Numbered from the stretch's first letter, positions 24,834 through 36,735 are shown. The stretch: 64,000 nt of DNA from Lophius americanus (GCA_037951165.1 JBBDHG010000051.1:8877501-8941500), one strand, 5' to 3'. The notes: generated from the sequence alone by a model not told the origin. Numbers and translations are program-made.

Positions 24834-24921
24834 CTGGATGGATGGATGGATGGATGGATGGATGGATGGATGGATGGATGGATGGATGGATGGATGGATG
24901 GATGGATGGATGGATGGATAT
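24834..24921. repeat. (GGAT)n microsatellite
   Basis: About 22 uninterrupted copies of the tetranucleotide ggat. Open frames through it are artefacts. Confidence 0.97.
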
Positions 24922-24990
24922 AATAACTGTCAGTCAGCCAAATAATTACAACCCCCACTGAAAAGTCTTACAATCTGAAAGAATATCGAC

Positions 24991-24996
24991 TTTATT
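24991..24996 (-). terminator. Candidate NLR polyadenylation signal (AATAAA)
   Basis: 'gttcaataaagtc' on the minus strand lies about 760 bp downstream of the NLR stop codon. A plausible but unproven 3' end. Confidence 0.3.
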
Positions 24997-25757
24997 GAAC
25001 GCTTAATCAGTGCCAAACTGAACATCACGGACGTCACAGTAATAAATACGTAGATAAACAACTAGGTAGATCTACGCCCACCATCATCGCTGTCACTAAA
25101 AGCCGAAGATCTGGCAATCCTTTAACTTGTATCATTGCAGCCAAGACATCTCACACACTATGGTGATGTCATTGTCATTGACTTAACAACAGAAACTTGA
25201 TTTTCTGTCACCTATTTTCCATCTGCTCATATCATTTCTTAGCTTTCACAGATGCAATGATATCCATACGAATGAATGAATGGTTCATGAAGAATAGTCC
25301 AAGTCTGGGTATTTTCATTTTGATGCCTATAATTGTTTTTCATTTAATTTGAAAAACTTTTAATAAAAAATAATATATTGCAATGTTTAAAAAACGAGAT
25401 CCGGAATCAATTTCAAAAAACTGGATCAGTCTCAAAATTCAATCAACTCGGACTTGGCGTTCAATCCTTCACAATAGTGCAAGCAAATTGGTCAAAATCT
25501 TTCTGAGATATATTTGAGAAAAGCTAGAACCTCAGGGGGAACGAGTCAATGCTCAAGAGCCTGATCAGACTATTATAGCTCCTCGCCCCCCCACCGACCC
25601 CCGGGAGAACCAGGACTTACCGTGGCCCAGATACACTCACCATACACTATACAACCATCCTAAAGTGCATCCACATAAAACATCTGCTGGTTGTACAACA
25701 GGAAAAGATAGTCAGCGGTACAACCAAACATAACACTGTAAAGAATCATTCTGTCTT

Positions 25758-26308
25758 CTACATCTCACATAGAAACACCGAACCAGAAGAAGGAATGCCA
25801 AACCCAATCCCAATCCCAAACCCGGGATACACAGACTCAGTAAATGTGGTGTTGAAGGTGTGGAGGTGAACCAACTTGTCAGTGGAGACTGTGTAGAAGG
25901 ACAGAGTCCCGGCGGGACAGTCCACATACACCGCCGCTCTGTTGGAAACCAAAGTGGAGCGGAGTGGGAGGACTGTTACGCTGTTGCTGTGCCAAACGGA
26001 GTAACCGCCTTTGGAGCAGCTCAGACTCCAGGACAGATTATTCATCCCAAACCTGCAGTCGGCTTTGTTCCCTTTCCGCCTGATTCCCCTGTATGTCACC
26101 GCGATGTGAACGGCTCCTTTCCACTCCACTTCCCAGTAACAACGGCCAGTCAAACCATTGCTACACAGCAGCTGAGAGAAACAGTCGTATCTCTCTGGAT
26201 GGTCAGGATAGGGTTGATGCTTCAGCGCTGTTGTCACCTTCTTGTTGTTGTTGGACAATATGAGCTTTCTGTAGGCTGTGTCTGGGTCCAGAGTGAGTTC
26301 ACAGCCAA
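25758..26308 (-). CDS. NLR terminal exon: complete PRY-SPRY (B30.2) domain
   Basis: The exon begins with CELTLDPDTAYRKLILSNN (the PRY start). It runs through RCYWEVEW, the SPRY core and VYVDCPAGTLSFY to a stop after FLCEM. All usual B30.2 landmarks are present, so the putative ligand-binding module is complete. The minus-strand acceptor 'ctctccaccag' precedes it. In fish NLRs this exon is shared with TRIM-type proteins. Confidence 0.93.
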
Positions 26309-27009
26309 CTGGTGGAGAGAACAGGCATAAAACAGAAGTAAATAGCCATCAGATAGGCAGGATGGGTGAGGACGCCATTATCTGTGTCGATTCTTCCAAT
26401 TACATTCATCTACATTCCAACCCTCACCTATAGTCTCAAGCCATGGCTGGGATACAAACGAGGATACAAATGGCTTCAGTGAGCTTCTTTAACTTCCGTT
26501 AACTGGTCCGTAGTATCTAAATAAGAGTGACTACTCATTCATGTGCAGTTACAGAGAGGATGGCTGGGGGTGGGAGAACTAGCTGAGTCGCCCCCAGCTT
26601 GGGATAGTCATCAGGAATTCTATTGGGGCAATCCCCTTTAGAACTAGAGTCTTGGACCCTTTGAATGTAGGGCTCCATTCCAATTTTCCTCAAACAGATA
26701 TATTCAAACAAACCCTTAAGAGAACAATTGGCTATGTCAACAACAATTAGACCACAACAAAATATTTGCTTTTTCAATAAAATAAAGAGTAAATACTTAC
26801 ACTTCCTCACACCAGGTTTCAGCCTCTGCTCCCCACAACTGTCCAACCTAGAGAATGAAACAGTCTTGGATTAGGGTTTTTTTTTAGGTTTTTTTTTACA
26901 GATTTTCCATATAAAAAGAAAGTTAGAGGCTCATTTATGCTAAATGTTAAAGGTATAGTCAGATATGGATGGAAACATTTGGTCCCAACAGGGGCCTGGC
27001 TTTTATTTA

Positions 27010-27061
<52 letters not shown>

Positions 27062-30000
27062 ATATATCACATGTCACATGTACCGTTCAGTGCATGCTAT
27101 GTAAAGTCCCATTCTGAGGCATTATTATGGAAGCGTCACAAATCAAAAATAGCGTGAGCTGCTTTTTCTGTCTGTACCTGAGTGTGTCCAGTCTCCAGTG
27201 CGGGTCCTCCAGCTGCGCGGACAGTTTGTCTGCTGCTGAGTCTCCTGGATGATTGTAGCTCATGTCCAGCTCCCTCAGATGGGACGGGTTGTACTTCAGA
27301 GCTGAGGACAGAGCAGAGCAACCTTCCTCCGTGATCAGACAGCCTGAAAGCCTGGAATAAGTCAAAAGATTTAATGAGCTGTTGGATAAGTTAAAGGTTG
27401 ACCATCGACAATGGTTGACAAGACAGATTTAGTTGCAAAAGATAAAAACAGACAAGTATTGCAGACATGTCTTTCAAAAATTGCACATTCTTCTACTAGA
27501 CATTTTATCGGGGAAAAATGTGGACACTGACTTGAGGGTTTCCAACAAGCAGTGAGGACTCATCAGTCCAGCAGAGAGCAGCATCAGTCCTTCATCGCTC
27601 AAGTCATTGTTACTCAGGTCAAGCTCTTTCATTCTGGAGGACTGAGAGCTGAGAACGGAGGACAAAGCATCACAACTTCTGAAAGACAGGTGGCATCCAC
27701 TCAACCTGAGGACGAAAGGGACCGATACAAAGAAATAAGCTCTGACTTTATTCTCCATGAAATGAAGTTCATCGAGTGAATGTACATCATGATATGTCCT
27801 ACAGAGCTTTGTTGGAAGCTTTGACCACTGGCAGCAGCCTCAGGAGAGCCTCCTCTGAAGCGGAGTACTTCCTCAGGTCAAACACCTCCAGTCCCTTTTC
27901 TGATGACAGCAAGATGAAGACCAGAGCTGACCACTGACCAGGAGAGAGTTTATCTGTGGATAGACTTCCTGATCTTAGGTACTGTTGGATCTCCTCCTCC
28001 AGTGAGTGGTCCCTCAGTTCATTCAGACAGTGGAACAGATTGGTGCTTCTTTCTGAGGGATTCTCTCTGATTACATCCTTGATGTACTTTACTGTCTGTT
28101 TGGTTTGAGAGCTCTTCTTTGTCTGTTTCAGAAAACCTTGTAGGAAATTCTGATTGGCCTGCACTGAAAGACCGAGAAGGAAGCGGAGAAACAGGTCCAG
28201 GTGTCCGTTAGGACTCTGTAAGGCCTGGTCCACAGCACTCTGGTAGAAGAGTGTTGACTTAGTTTTGACGTTAAAGACAAGAGACCAACGAGAGGCTGAT
28301 TTTCCTTCTGCCAGCAGATTGACACCAGAGTTGACGAAATTCAGATGGACATGGAGAGCAGCCAGGAACTCCTGAACACTCAAATGGACAAAGCAGAACA
28401 TCTTGTCCTGGTACAGTCCTTTCTCCTCTCGAAAGATCTGTGTGAACACTCCTGAGTACACAGAGGCTGCTCTGATATCCATACCACACTCCCTCAGGTC
28501 TGATTCGTAGAAGATCATGTTGCCGTTCTGGAGCTGCTCAAAAGCCAATTTGCCCAGAGTCATAATCACCTGTCTGTTGACTGGATTCCAGTGTGGATCT
28601 GTCTCAGCTCTTCCATCATACTTCACAGTCTTCCTTTTCAGTTGAACCACCAGAAAGTGGATGAAAATCTCAGTCAGCGTGTTTGGCAGTTCTCTCTCTT
28701 TGGTTTTCAGCAGATCCTCCAGAACCGTAGAGCTGATCCAGCAGAAGAGTGGGATGTGGCACATGACATGGAGACTTCTGGATGTCTTAATGTGGGAGAT
28801 GATTCTGCTGGCCTGCTCCTCATCTCTGAACCTCTTTTTTAAGTACTCGGCCTTCTGTGGGTCAGTGAACCCTCTGACCTCTGTCACCATGTCGACACAC
28901 TCTGGAGGGATCTGATTGGCGGCTGCCGGCCGTGTGGTTATCCAGAGGTGAGCATTGGGGAGCAGTTTTCCCTTGATGAGGTTTGTGAGAAGCACATCTA
29001 CTGAGGTGGGCACTGTAACATCCGTCAGCGCTTCATTGTTGTGAAAGTCCAGAGGAAGTCGGCACTCATCCAGACCGTCGAAGATGAAGACAACCCTGAA
29101 GTTGTCAAAGCTTCTGATTCCTGCTTCTCTGATATCACCAAAGAACAGATGAATGAGTTCTACAAAGCTGCACTTCTTCCCTTTCAGCAAATTTAACTCT
29201 CTGAAGGCAAATGGAAATGTGAACTCGATGTCCTGGTTGGTTTTATCTTCAGCCCAGTCCATAGTGAACTTCTGTGTTAAGACTGTTTTCCCAATGCCAG
29301 CCACCCCCATTGTTAAAACCGTTCTGATTGGCTCGTCTCTTCCATGCAAGGGTTTGAAGATGTCTTCACATCTGATTGCTGTTTCTTGTCTATATGGTGT
29401 CCTTGAAGCTCTCTCTATCTGTCCGACCTCATGTTCCTCTTTGACCTCTGCAGACCACCCCTCTGTCATGTAGAGCTCCGTGTAGATCTGATTGAGCAGG
29501 GTTGGTTTTCCAGCTTTAGCAATCCCTTCAAACACACACTGGAACTTGTTCTTAAGATTAGATTTGAGCTTGGATTTGCAAACTGGAGCAAGAGTCTCTG
29601 AAATAAACATCAAATTAAGTCAGTGAGTGGATGCATCAGAACATCACATGAAGTTAAAAATCGGACCTACTTTTTGGGCTGGGTACGGCTGATATAGACA
29701 GTCCAACCGGACCAGCCGTACCCAGCCAAAGGGAGGCGGACTAATGCCGCAATATGATTCAGTTAAAAAGAAAATGGTTCTCTCTGGTCACCAGTAATCA
29801 TCACCTGCTAAACAACTATATGTGCATTTAGAAACAAGCTAGCTCTCTGAGTAAAAATCAAATGACCTGAGAGTTTCCTCAGAGGATGAGGTGAAAATAA
29901 AACGAGACATAACAATGACAATAAAAATGCAGAGACAGCAGAGGATAAGACCGTAAAGTAAAAGAAAGATTCCTTCAGACAGAAATAAGAAAACTCGCAC

Positions 30001-33000
30001 CTAAAATATGAATTTTATGGGGACAAAAGACTCTCATGCTCCGCATCTTGTCACGCATGAGAGTATCCTGTGGAGACAAGCTCTCTAATGGGACAGCGGA
30101 GCTGGTATTATGAAATGAATTTGCCATTAACGGAATTCAGCAGATCGCCAAAGCAGTGCTGATGAGTGGATCAGTAACCTGTTTGTGAATGTTGCTGGAT
30201 GATCATCCATGTCAGTGCGGTTTGAAGACCAACCGCTCGAACATAGAAATAAACGTGGGTTTTTCTGGATCGAAGGCAAGACTGATTATCCCACATCGTG
30301 ATGAAAGCATTGGAAAGGTTACATTAATAACAAAAGATGGAATTGATGATTCTCAGTGAAGCTGGGGAATCGGAATAGACCGGAAATAAAGAACTCACCA
30401 GACCATCTTGTCGAAGCGAATCAAGCCCCTCCCACTGATTCAGTGACCGTGGTGAGTTGCAAGGATTTTATGTCCTGCACATCCTTTCATGAAAATGTTG
30501 TGTGTATTCTTATTTTGATCTGTCCTCTGAACGTTCCTTTTGTCACACCAACCAACTGCATGTCCTCTTCCACAAAACCCAGAAACCTCCTATTTGGTCT
30601 TCCCCTTTTCCTCCTGCCTCCAGCATCCTTCTACCAATAGATCCACTATCTCTCTTCTTCACATGTCCAAAGCATCTCTATTTGGCCTCTCTTACTTTGT
30701 TTCCATGACACCTAACCTAGCCTGTCCCTCTGATATGCTCGTTTCTAATCGTGTCCATCCTCGTCACTCCCAGAGAAAGAAATTAATATATTCAGCTCTG
30801 CCTCCTGTTTTTCGGTCAGAGTCACCATCTCTAAACCATCCAGCAGAGTTTGTTCTCACTACCTACTTCTCCCCCTTCCTGCTACTCTTCTGTCACCGAT
30901 AACTCTTGACTCTCTTGACTCTCTTCTCCACAGACTCCAACCCACCTGCACTCGCTTCTTCCCCTCTTTCCCACAGTCCCCATTGCTCTGAACACTCCAA
31001 GCCCCATCTTCACCATTACCTCAGCCTCCCTTTCATTCATACATTCACATGTCACTGGTTTTCATTCCTCTTCTCTCTAGCTATACATCCACCTCTCCAG
31101 GGTTTCCTCCACCTGTCCCCCACTCTCACCACAGATCTCTTTGTCATCCACCAACATCATAGTCAGTCTAATCTGTCAGCCTGTCCATCACCATTGGAAC
31201 CAAGAATGGGCTCAGAGCCAGTCCCTGAAGCAGACCCACCTCCACACACTGAACCCATCCATCCCCACTGCTCCTACTACTATATATAATCACGATTGCC
31301 ACCCCACCTGCAATTTGCCGTTCTGCAAGATTATCAGATATAAACCGGTGTGCAATCCAACAAAGGTCGGGGACCCCTGGCCCAGGTGTCGTTATTATTG
31401 ATATGTTGTCAAATGTGTGCAGCATATGTACATGAAACTTTCTGGCATCTTGCCTCAGATTTGTTTCTTACTCGTCTGCAGGCAGTCTGCCAGCTCCTCG
31501 TGCTTCATCATCCTCAGGAAGTCCAGTGTGATCTTCAGAAATGCCTCACTGCTGCTCCTCTTTTCTTCATTTTCACATTGACCTTCTGAGCATTCACCGA
31601 AATCTGAACTCAGAAGCTTCTGGACCCTTTTGAGCTCGTTTTTCATAAAATAGTTAATGTTATTTTCAAGTTCCTGAAAGAGAGTCAAATGTAAATGAAT
31701 ATTATGTCAGTGATAAGACAGAAAGCTAATGTTACGTAGATAGCTGGTGCCTAAAACGGTTCATGGATTTAGAAGGGAATACAGAGTGCTGTGGTGTTAG
31801 ATCTTTTACCCCACAGGTTCTGGGATGGAAAGGCAATTTGTGTTTGTAGTTTCTCTTTATATTTTCATTCCTTTTCATCCTGTATGCAGATGATGTTGTA
31901 CTGTATATGACAACACTAAATCCTGTTTTGGACTGGCCCGTAATTTGTCCATTCAGCCCCAGCTTGGCGATAAATCCTGTCCTTTCAAGTACCGCTGAAT
32001 CTTTAAAATATCATGGAATCAAGATTTCACTAAACTTTAAACCAATAATATATCCTTTCTAAGAAGCGTGCAAAAGTGACATAGCCGAACAATGATTTTT
32101 TTTTTTTTTTTTTTTTTCAAAATCACATATCTAATTTCCTCAATGGTTGGTCAGTTAAAGAATGGTGCTTCCATAACGCTCATCCAACACACGCCAGGGG
32201 AAATACCAGGAACATGCCGGTTACAGTTAGGTGTAGTTATAGTTAAAGGGCTCTTACGTGAAAATGCATATGGTGTGATGGTGCATTAAAACAGTTAGGT
32301 CACCATCCTGCTTTACAGTAATTACAGCTTCAGTAGCTGTGCTTGTGTAAAACAGTTACTACCACCACAGCAGCATGAATATCTGCACACCATAAAAATC
32401 GCAACCAGGTCCTTGTGGTACCATGGCCCAGATTGACCACTGGCAGTATCCAGTTTGTCCGGATGAACCCTGTGGAGAAAACAAAACATAAATTATCAAA
32501 GTTTGCATGATGTAAACCTTGTACCCTTTAACTTTAAATACTCACATTTGATTGACAGTGTGCTCTCCGTTACAAAAGTCAATATTGGGGTCCATAGATT
32601 GATCACTCTTCATTGACAAACATGTGGGTGCAGGTGAGACTGCAGGTCTCTGCTGCAGGTCAGGCCTTCAACACATAAAAAAAAAGCTTTAACTTGTGGC
32701 TTTACTGATTTGAGCGGAAAAAGAGTGAAAACCTTTCACTATAAATAACACTGTTATAGAATACCTTCCTTACATCCATTTCTTTGGGGTCCAATCGTGT
32801 TTATTTGTGCAGGTTCTATTTACAATCTCGGCTTATGGTCACCACCCAGAGTTTGTAGCGAAAGCGATGGTTGGAATGTGGATCCAGCAGTAAAAAAACA
32901 GCTTTGCCTTGTAGTGCCCCCACTATTTCTGAACCCATAAAATTTTCCCATCAATAGTGAAAAAGACCCCAAGATACTTTTGGGACCCAAAGAACTCTTT

Positions 33001-34343
33001 TGCTTGAGGCCGTTATTTGGCCCCAGGTATCCGATCCTCCTGCAGCAAACCCCCAGGACCTCCTAAGGAACATGGTCATAAGCCTTCTCCAAATTATACA
33101 TTTGTATTACAACTTGTATTACTATATTTTCATAAGGCGCCATGCAGCCTGGAATCGTGAAGAGTCGGTCCACAACCAGAATGGAATCTGCATCGCCCCC
33201 ACCCCCCATGCTTTTTTTTGGCACAGTTGGATAGCCAGTGGACACACTTGTGGACAATAACAAAATAAAATCAGAAAAACTACATAGACACCCTGATTAT
33301 GCCTGATTATGTGTTGAGAATCTAGCTCCGCCCCTGCTCTCAATCTATACTTTTTATCTTCATCCATAATGAGAAAATTACGCAATTGAAAGTTTGAATT
33401 TAAAAATATAACGCTTTAAAAAAGAATAATCCATGTAACGTAGGGTAAAATACCGAACATAAGAAACCATAAGAAATATGTAGACAAAGTACAAGATATT
33501 ACTATGAAGTACTACAAGAAAAACGATATAAGGTAAAGCTCTTTACAAGGATATTCAATTTAAAAAGTACTTTGAAATACACAGTGTATCACAAATGTAG
33601 ACCGTAATTCTGTTTTTTTTTCTGTTGAAATGAAGGCATGTACTTGCCAGTTGGTGAAATGTTTTTTTAGTACAATTAAAAAGAAAATCTGTTTTCTTTT
33701 AGCTTTTACATCCCATTTCCCACATAATTTTTGTTGTGGCTTGTGCATTTTGCAGCATGTTTTCTTTATATGTTGTTGTTTTTGCAGTGTGTTTTGTTGA
33801 TGTGACGTGATAAGATCAAGATTTGATCTTATCTGTCTGAGCTGCTTGGGTGGGGGGAAAAACGGAACCTACACAATTATAAGCAACTGGTTATAATGTT
33901 GTGGCTGATCGGTACATATCTCTACCCTCTAAGTTAATATTAATAGAAATATCCCTCTTTTCTTCTCTTTGTATCTTTTATTGGCATTATGTGGACTCAC
34001 CGGGTTTCAGAAGAGAGTTTGCGTCTGAACCGCAGAGGATAATCCATGGACTGGTCACTGAGGGACCTACACCTGGGTTCAGATCCAGATCCAGATCCAG
34101 GTCTAGAAGAGTCTGGTGTGGACTCCTCTGGGCTTCAACACAGCATGCGCACACAAACATACACACACACAAACACACACACACAGAACCTGGAATCAAA
34201 TCAACTGCTTGGTCTGAGAACTGTGACCTGGAGAAGAGGTGAAGATCATCATCTCACCTTGAAACCTGGTTCTGGTGGCCGTGCCTCTGGTGTTGAACAG
34301 TTTTACTGGTAGGAATTTCGCACAAAATGTCCTCTTCATTCAT
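25758..34343 (-). CDS. NLRC3-like receptor (FISNA-NACHT-LRR-B30.2), ten coding exons, 1119 aa
   Basis: Cytosolic NOD-like receptor of the fish-specific expanded group, presumed to sense microbial or danger signals. Coding exons in transcript order: 34343-34258, 34132-34001, 32665-32546, 32469-32391, 31673-31472, 29597-27803, 27705-27532, 27351-27178, 26847-26801, 26308-25758. Phases agree at every junction (3360 nt with stop). Order in the protein: variable N-terminal exons with SMKSDQSMD-type motifs (1-206), FISNA (about 215-285), NACHT with Walker A GVAGIGKT (304-311) and Walker B FIFDGLDE, helical region, two leucine-rich-repeat exons of the standard 174 nt (about 805-920), and a PRY-SPRY domain (about 937-1119). 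No CARD or PYD is seen. The frame is intact, so it is probably functional. The start MNEED is the first Met matching family N-termini, though the frame is open further upstream. The exact ligand is unknown. Confidence 0.93.
26801..26847 (-). CDS. NLR short linker exon before B30.2
   Basis: A 47-nt exon encoding the linker DSCGEQRLKPGVRK, matching the conserved 'HGGE.RLKPGL+KY' linker seen between LRRs and B30.2 in fish NLRs. Acceptor 'ttctctag', donor 'gtaagt'. Confidence 0.88.
27014..27059. repeat. (GA)n microsatellite in NLR intron
   Basis: About 23 dinucleotide copies. Confidence 0.95.
27178..27351 (-). CDS. NLR leucine-rich-repeat exon 2
   Basis: A 174-nt exon of the 1-2 phase class. 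It encodes LSGCLITEEGCSALSSAL and LRELDMSYN, the ribonuclease-inhibitor-type LRR of NLRs. Its size equals the neighbouring LRR exon, consistent with duplication of a unit exon. Confidence 0.92.
27532..27705 (-). CDS. NLR leucine-rich-repeat exon 1
   Basis: A 174-nt exon encoding LSGCHLSFRSCDALSSVL and MKELDLSNNDLSDEGLMLL. It joins in phase to the NACHT exon (codon ct|g) and to LRR exon 2 (codon aa|g). Confidence 0.92.
27803..29597 (-). CDS. NLR large exon: FISNA + NACHT
   Basis: A 1795-nt exon, the hallmark exon of this family. The FISNA part has KFQCVFEGIAKAGKPTLLNQ and ends near EDIFKPL. The NACHT part has Walker A GVAGIGKT, a FREL segment, Walker B FIFDGLDEC, and sensor-region TTRPAAANQIP. 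It then runs through the winged-helix and superhelical region to VKASNKAL. No in-frame stop or missing nucleotide-binding motif is visible. Confidence 0.95.
29677..29727. other. Nested hairpin-forming inverted repeat in NLR intron
   Basis: The arms ggctgggtacggct (29677-29690) and agccgtacccagcc (29714-29727) are perfect 14-bp complements around a 23-nt loop. The loop itself holds gtcc-aacc-ggac. Function unknown; it may be the end of a palindromic mobile element. Confidence 0.8.
30460..31290 (-). mobile_element. RTE/Rex-type LINE remnant, minus strand
   Basis: The minus strand encodes broken pieces of a fish non-LTR retrotransposon. The reverse-transcriptase tail with EETLERW lies near 31100. 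The C-terminal GRPNRRFLG..EEDMQLVGVT motif lies near 30540-30610. Multiple frameshifts and stops are present. It lies in the intron before the NACHT exon. The same family occurs at 53.24-53.73 kb. Confidence 0.65.
31350..31400 (-). mobile_element. Possible hAT element terminus
   Basis: The minus-strand 'ccaggggtccccgacctttg' resembles the CAGGGGTCCCCAACC-type ends of hAT-family elements. Only one end was recognised. Confidence 0.35.
31472..31673 (-). CDS. NLR exon upstream of FISNA
   Basis: A 202-nt exon encoding ELENNINYFMKNELKRVQ and EAFLKITLDFLRMMKHEEL, the conserved helical segment that precedes FISNA in NLRC3-like fish proteins. Acceptor 'tctctttcag' and donor 'gtaaga'; the last base pairs with 'ag' of the NACHT exon to make Lys. 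Confidence 0.9.
32391..32469 (-). CDS. NLR N-terminal exon (79 nt)
   Basis: It encodes VHPDKLDTASGQSGPWYH and KDLVAIFM. The acceptor 'tctccacag' and donor 'gtgtgc' give matching phases on both sides. The tail ('DL.AIFM') matches the usual exon before 'LE.NI..F.KNELK'. Confidence 0.8.
32546..32665 (-). CDS. NLR N-terminal repeat-type exon (120 nt)
   Basis: It contains CLSMKSDQSMDPNIDF, the signature of the small symmetric N-terminal exons that are often repeated in fish NLRC3-like genes. Donor 'gtgagt'. Confidence 0.88.
33003..33210 (-). mobile_element. LINE fragment (reverse transcriptase), minus strand
   Basis: The minus strand carries a degraded LEKAYDHVP motif (an RT finger-region hallmark of fish RTE-type LINEs), followed by recognisable but frame-broken sequence. 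It lies in an NLR intron. Confidence 0.55.
34001..34132 (-). CDS. NLR N-terminal exon 2 (132 nt)
   Basis: It encodes PEESTPDSSRPGSGSGSEP and SLSDQSMDYPLRF, a diverged member of the same symmetric exon class as 32546-32665. The four 'ggatct/gatctg' units give a short SG repeat. Acceptor 'gtgttgaag', donor 'gtgagt'. Confidence 0.8.
34258..34343 (-). CDS. NLR first coding exon
   Basis: It encodes MNEEDILCEIPTSKT and the joined Ser codon at the donor 'ag|gtgag'. 'EEDI..E.PTSKT' fits the N-terminus of family members ('EE.EEGVPPSKT'). The frame is open 5' of this Met, so an upstream start cannot be excluded. Confidence 0.75.
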
Positions 34344-34698
34344 TGCAGAGTCCACACCTTGATTCAGATAAACAGCAGGTTTTGCTCGTTCTGATAAACA
34401 CGTGACAAACACTGAACTAAACACTTGGAGTACTGACTCGACAAAAGTGGCCCAACGGGTCTTGCATTGTCTGAATATTTGTTTTCTGCAGCCGCAGCTG
34501 GTTCTTTCTGCGGAAACTAACAACTATCATCAAATATTGGTCTCTTAATCCAGATATTTGCACATGAAAGCATCAGAAGCATTAAAAATAAGCACAAAGT
34601 TGACATGAAGGATAGTTTACAGGGAGACAGAACCATGATGGTTGTGATCCAGATAATCTAAGATTCAATCATCGCCAGGTTTCTCATGTTTCTCTCAC

Positions 34699-34805
34699 CT
34701 TTCTGAAGGTCTTTCACGTCTGCACAGAAGGGGCTCCTCGCACCTACTCCCCTCAGGTCTCTGTCTGCTGCATCTGATGTTTGATTGTCATGAGTGATGT
34801 CATGC
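34699..34805 (-). other. Possible 5' untranslated exon of the NLR gene
   Basis: On the minus strand a segment ends with 'ccttcagaaag|gtgaga', a good donor, about 350 bp upstream of the first coding exon. It has no long frame. Inferred only. Confidence 0.3.
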
Positions 34806-34809
34806 TATT

Positions 34810-36170
34810 GAAAAACAAGGGAAATGCTCGCCTCTGACATGTCATTCTATCCCCTCCTTTTTCTGGCAGTGCCAGCAGAACTCTGCACTGTAAAACATTC
34901 CAACTCTCAATAGTTTGACGGCAGCAGTTTCAACAAAGTGCTGTGTGATTTTCTAATTTTATTTTTACAGTTTTTATTTTTTACTTGGTATAACGTATAC
35001 TTTGGATATTTTTTTACGAATGTGGAATAGAATTGACACATATGGAAACAATCCACAATACACAACATCAAATTAAACGTGAATTACTTTTTTTTCATAC
35101 TTTGGAATTGGCTTTTCCCAATCCTAAAGAACAGTTTAACATGTGAAAGACAACGTGACACCAGCACATGTAGCAAACCACTATTTCACATTTGAACGGA
35201 ATATTTTCTACTCTGACTGGCTATTTTCAGATGTGAACAGAAAATATTTCATTTGGAAACTTTAATATTTCCCATCGGAATTTAAAGCTTACATGTCTGA
35301 TTTGCTATCTTCAGGATTTTAACTAAATTTAAACATGTGATAAAAAAATAATAAAACTTCACAAACAAATTTGATATTGGAATATCAATATTAAAGTTTT
35401 ATTTATATCCGATTGGCTATTTTTCATAGAACAAACTACAATTTCACATTTCCTTGGAATATTTCCAAGCCTGAAGTAAAAAAAAATGCAAAATGTGAAA
35501 TTGATATTTTCACATATGAATTTCCTTTTATCATTGGATTATTGCAAAATATTCATGACAAATGAAATTGGCCTCTTCATGTGCCCCAATGAAGCGCCAG
35601 AGGAGCTGAGGTTTCTGGGTCTTGTTCAAGGACCCACGGCTCTTTGCATCTGGTGCTGGGCTTGAACCCCGGTCATACAAGGATGCAAACATACGTAAAC
35701 AAATCTTAACCCAAGAAATCCCAGAAACTTTTATCTTCTCACACGAATTGCCCCTTTTCACACTTTTATGGTGCACCATTTGTTCGTCAAACATTTATAG
35801 CCAAAAGAAAGCATTTACATATGACGAACCACAATTTCACAACCGTCTCATCAGCTACTTTAACATTTGGACTAAAATGCTTACATAAGGGGGGTAAAAT
35901 CATAATCAATGATAATAATAATAAAACATGTTAACTGAACACCGAAATGTGAAAAATAAGAAATAGGCATTTTCAATAATGTTTGCCATCTACAAACCAT
36001 CTGAAATTCACATTGTCATAGACTGAATTTTGTTGCAATTGATTTTTCATAAGCGGCAGGAAATTGTGTAAGATGTCACAATTCTGCTCCTTTACATGAA
36101 AAAATCCACCTTGTTTTATCCATTAGTGGAATAAAATGTCCAAGTGTAGAAACTATCGACCAGATGGTGA
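34810..36170. other. Intergenic region between NLR and asap2
   Basis: AT-rich sequence with loosely repeated 'cacattt.gaa.atatttc' words (35040-35900), suggesting a very old tandem or dispersed repeat, plus a SINE fragment. No exon recognised. Confidence 0.5.
35575..35685 (-). mobile_element. tRNA-derived SINE fragment, minus strand
   Basis: The minus strand reads 'ggggttcaagcccagcacc' then 'gccgtgggtccttgaacaag' and 'acctcagctcctctggcgctt'. It is colinear with the SINE at 55502-55680, including the B-box-like 'ggttcaagccc'. Confidence 0.6.
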
Positions 36171-36179
36171 CAACAAACT

Positions 36180-36450
36180 TGGTGTTTGGAAACAGAAGAA
36201 AAGGGAAACCTTTGTCTCTTATTCTAACCAGAGTTCGTGTTTGAAAACCGCAGCAGAGTGAGACTTCTTTCGTGGATTCTCCGGAAAGGCGGTGTTTGGA
36301 AACAGCAGCCAAGTGGAACCTCTGTCTTGCATTCTCAGGTCATTTGGTGTTTGGAAACAGCAGCAGAGTGAGACCTCTGTCCTTTATTCTCAGGTCAGGT
36401 TGTTTTTAGGAACAGCAGCAGAGTGAGAGGTCCTGTTAGCTCCGCCCTGC
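36180..36450 (+). repeat. 55-bp tandem repeat, five copies, just upstream of asap2
   Basis: Units start at about 36181, 36236, 36291, 36346 and 36401. Each begins 'ggtgtttggaaacagcagca' and includes 'gagtgagacctctgtc' and 'attctcaggtca'. The array ends about 290 bp before the asap2 start codon. Confidence 0.88.
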
Positions 36451-36735
36451 TGAGGCAGCTTCCTCAGGTACGGGTCTGACGACTGTGACGGGACCGTTCG
36501 TGTTCTCCAGGCCTGTGGGAACATAGTATGGGATTAAATCTCATACCATCCAGAGTTTGAACCAAATGGGATTTAGGTCTTCAGATATGTAAAGGAGTAC
36601 GTCCCGGACCCTTGGGAGGACTTTTGGCTGACTCTGAAGAACTTTTCCAGGTGCATCTTTCGTTCCTGACTGCGTCTTCTTTGAAGGTCTTCCGTAGGAA
36701 TAGAGTGTGTGGGGTCCTTTGGGTTCGGGTCCACC

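Noticed and set aside
24602..24961. Frames with MDGW repeats
   Set aside because: Translation of the GGAT tetranucleotide run.
30356..30902. Plus-strand frames of 94-120 codons
   Set aside because: Antisense reading of an RTE-type LINE remnant in an NLR intron.
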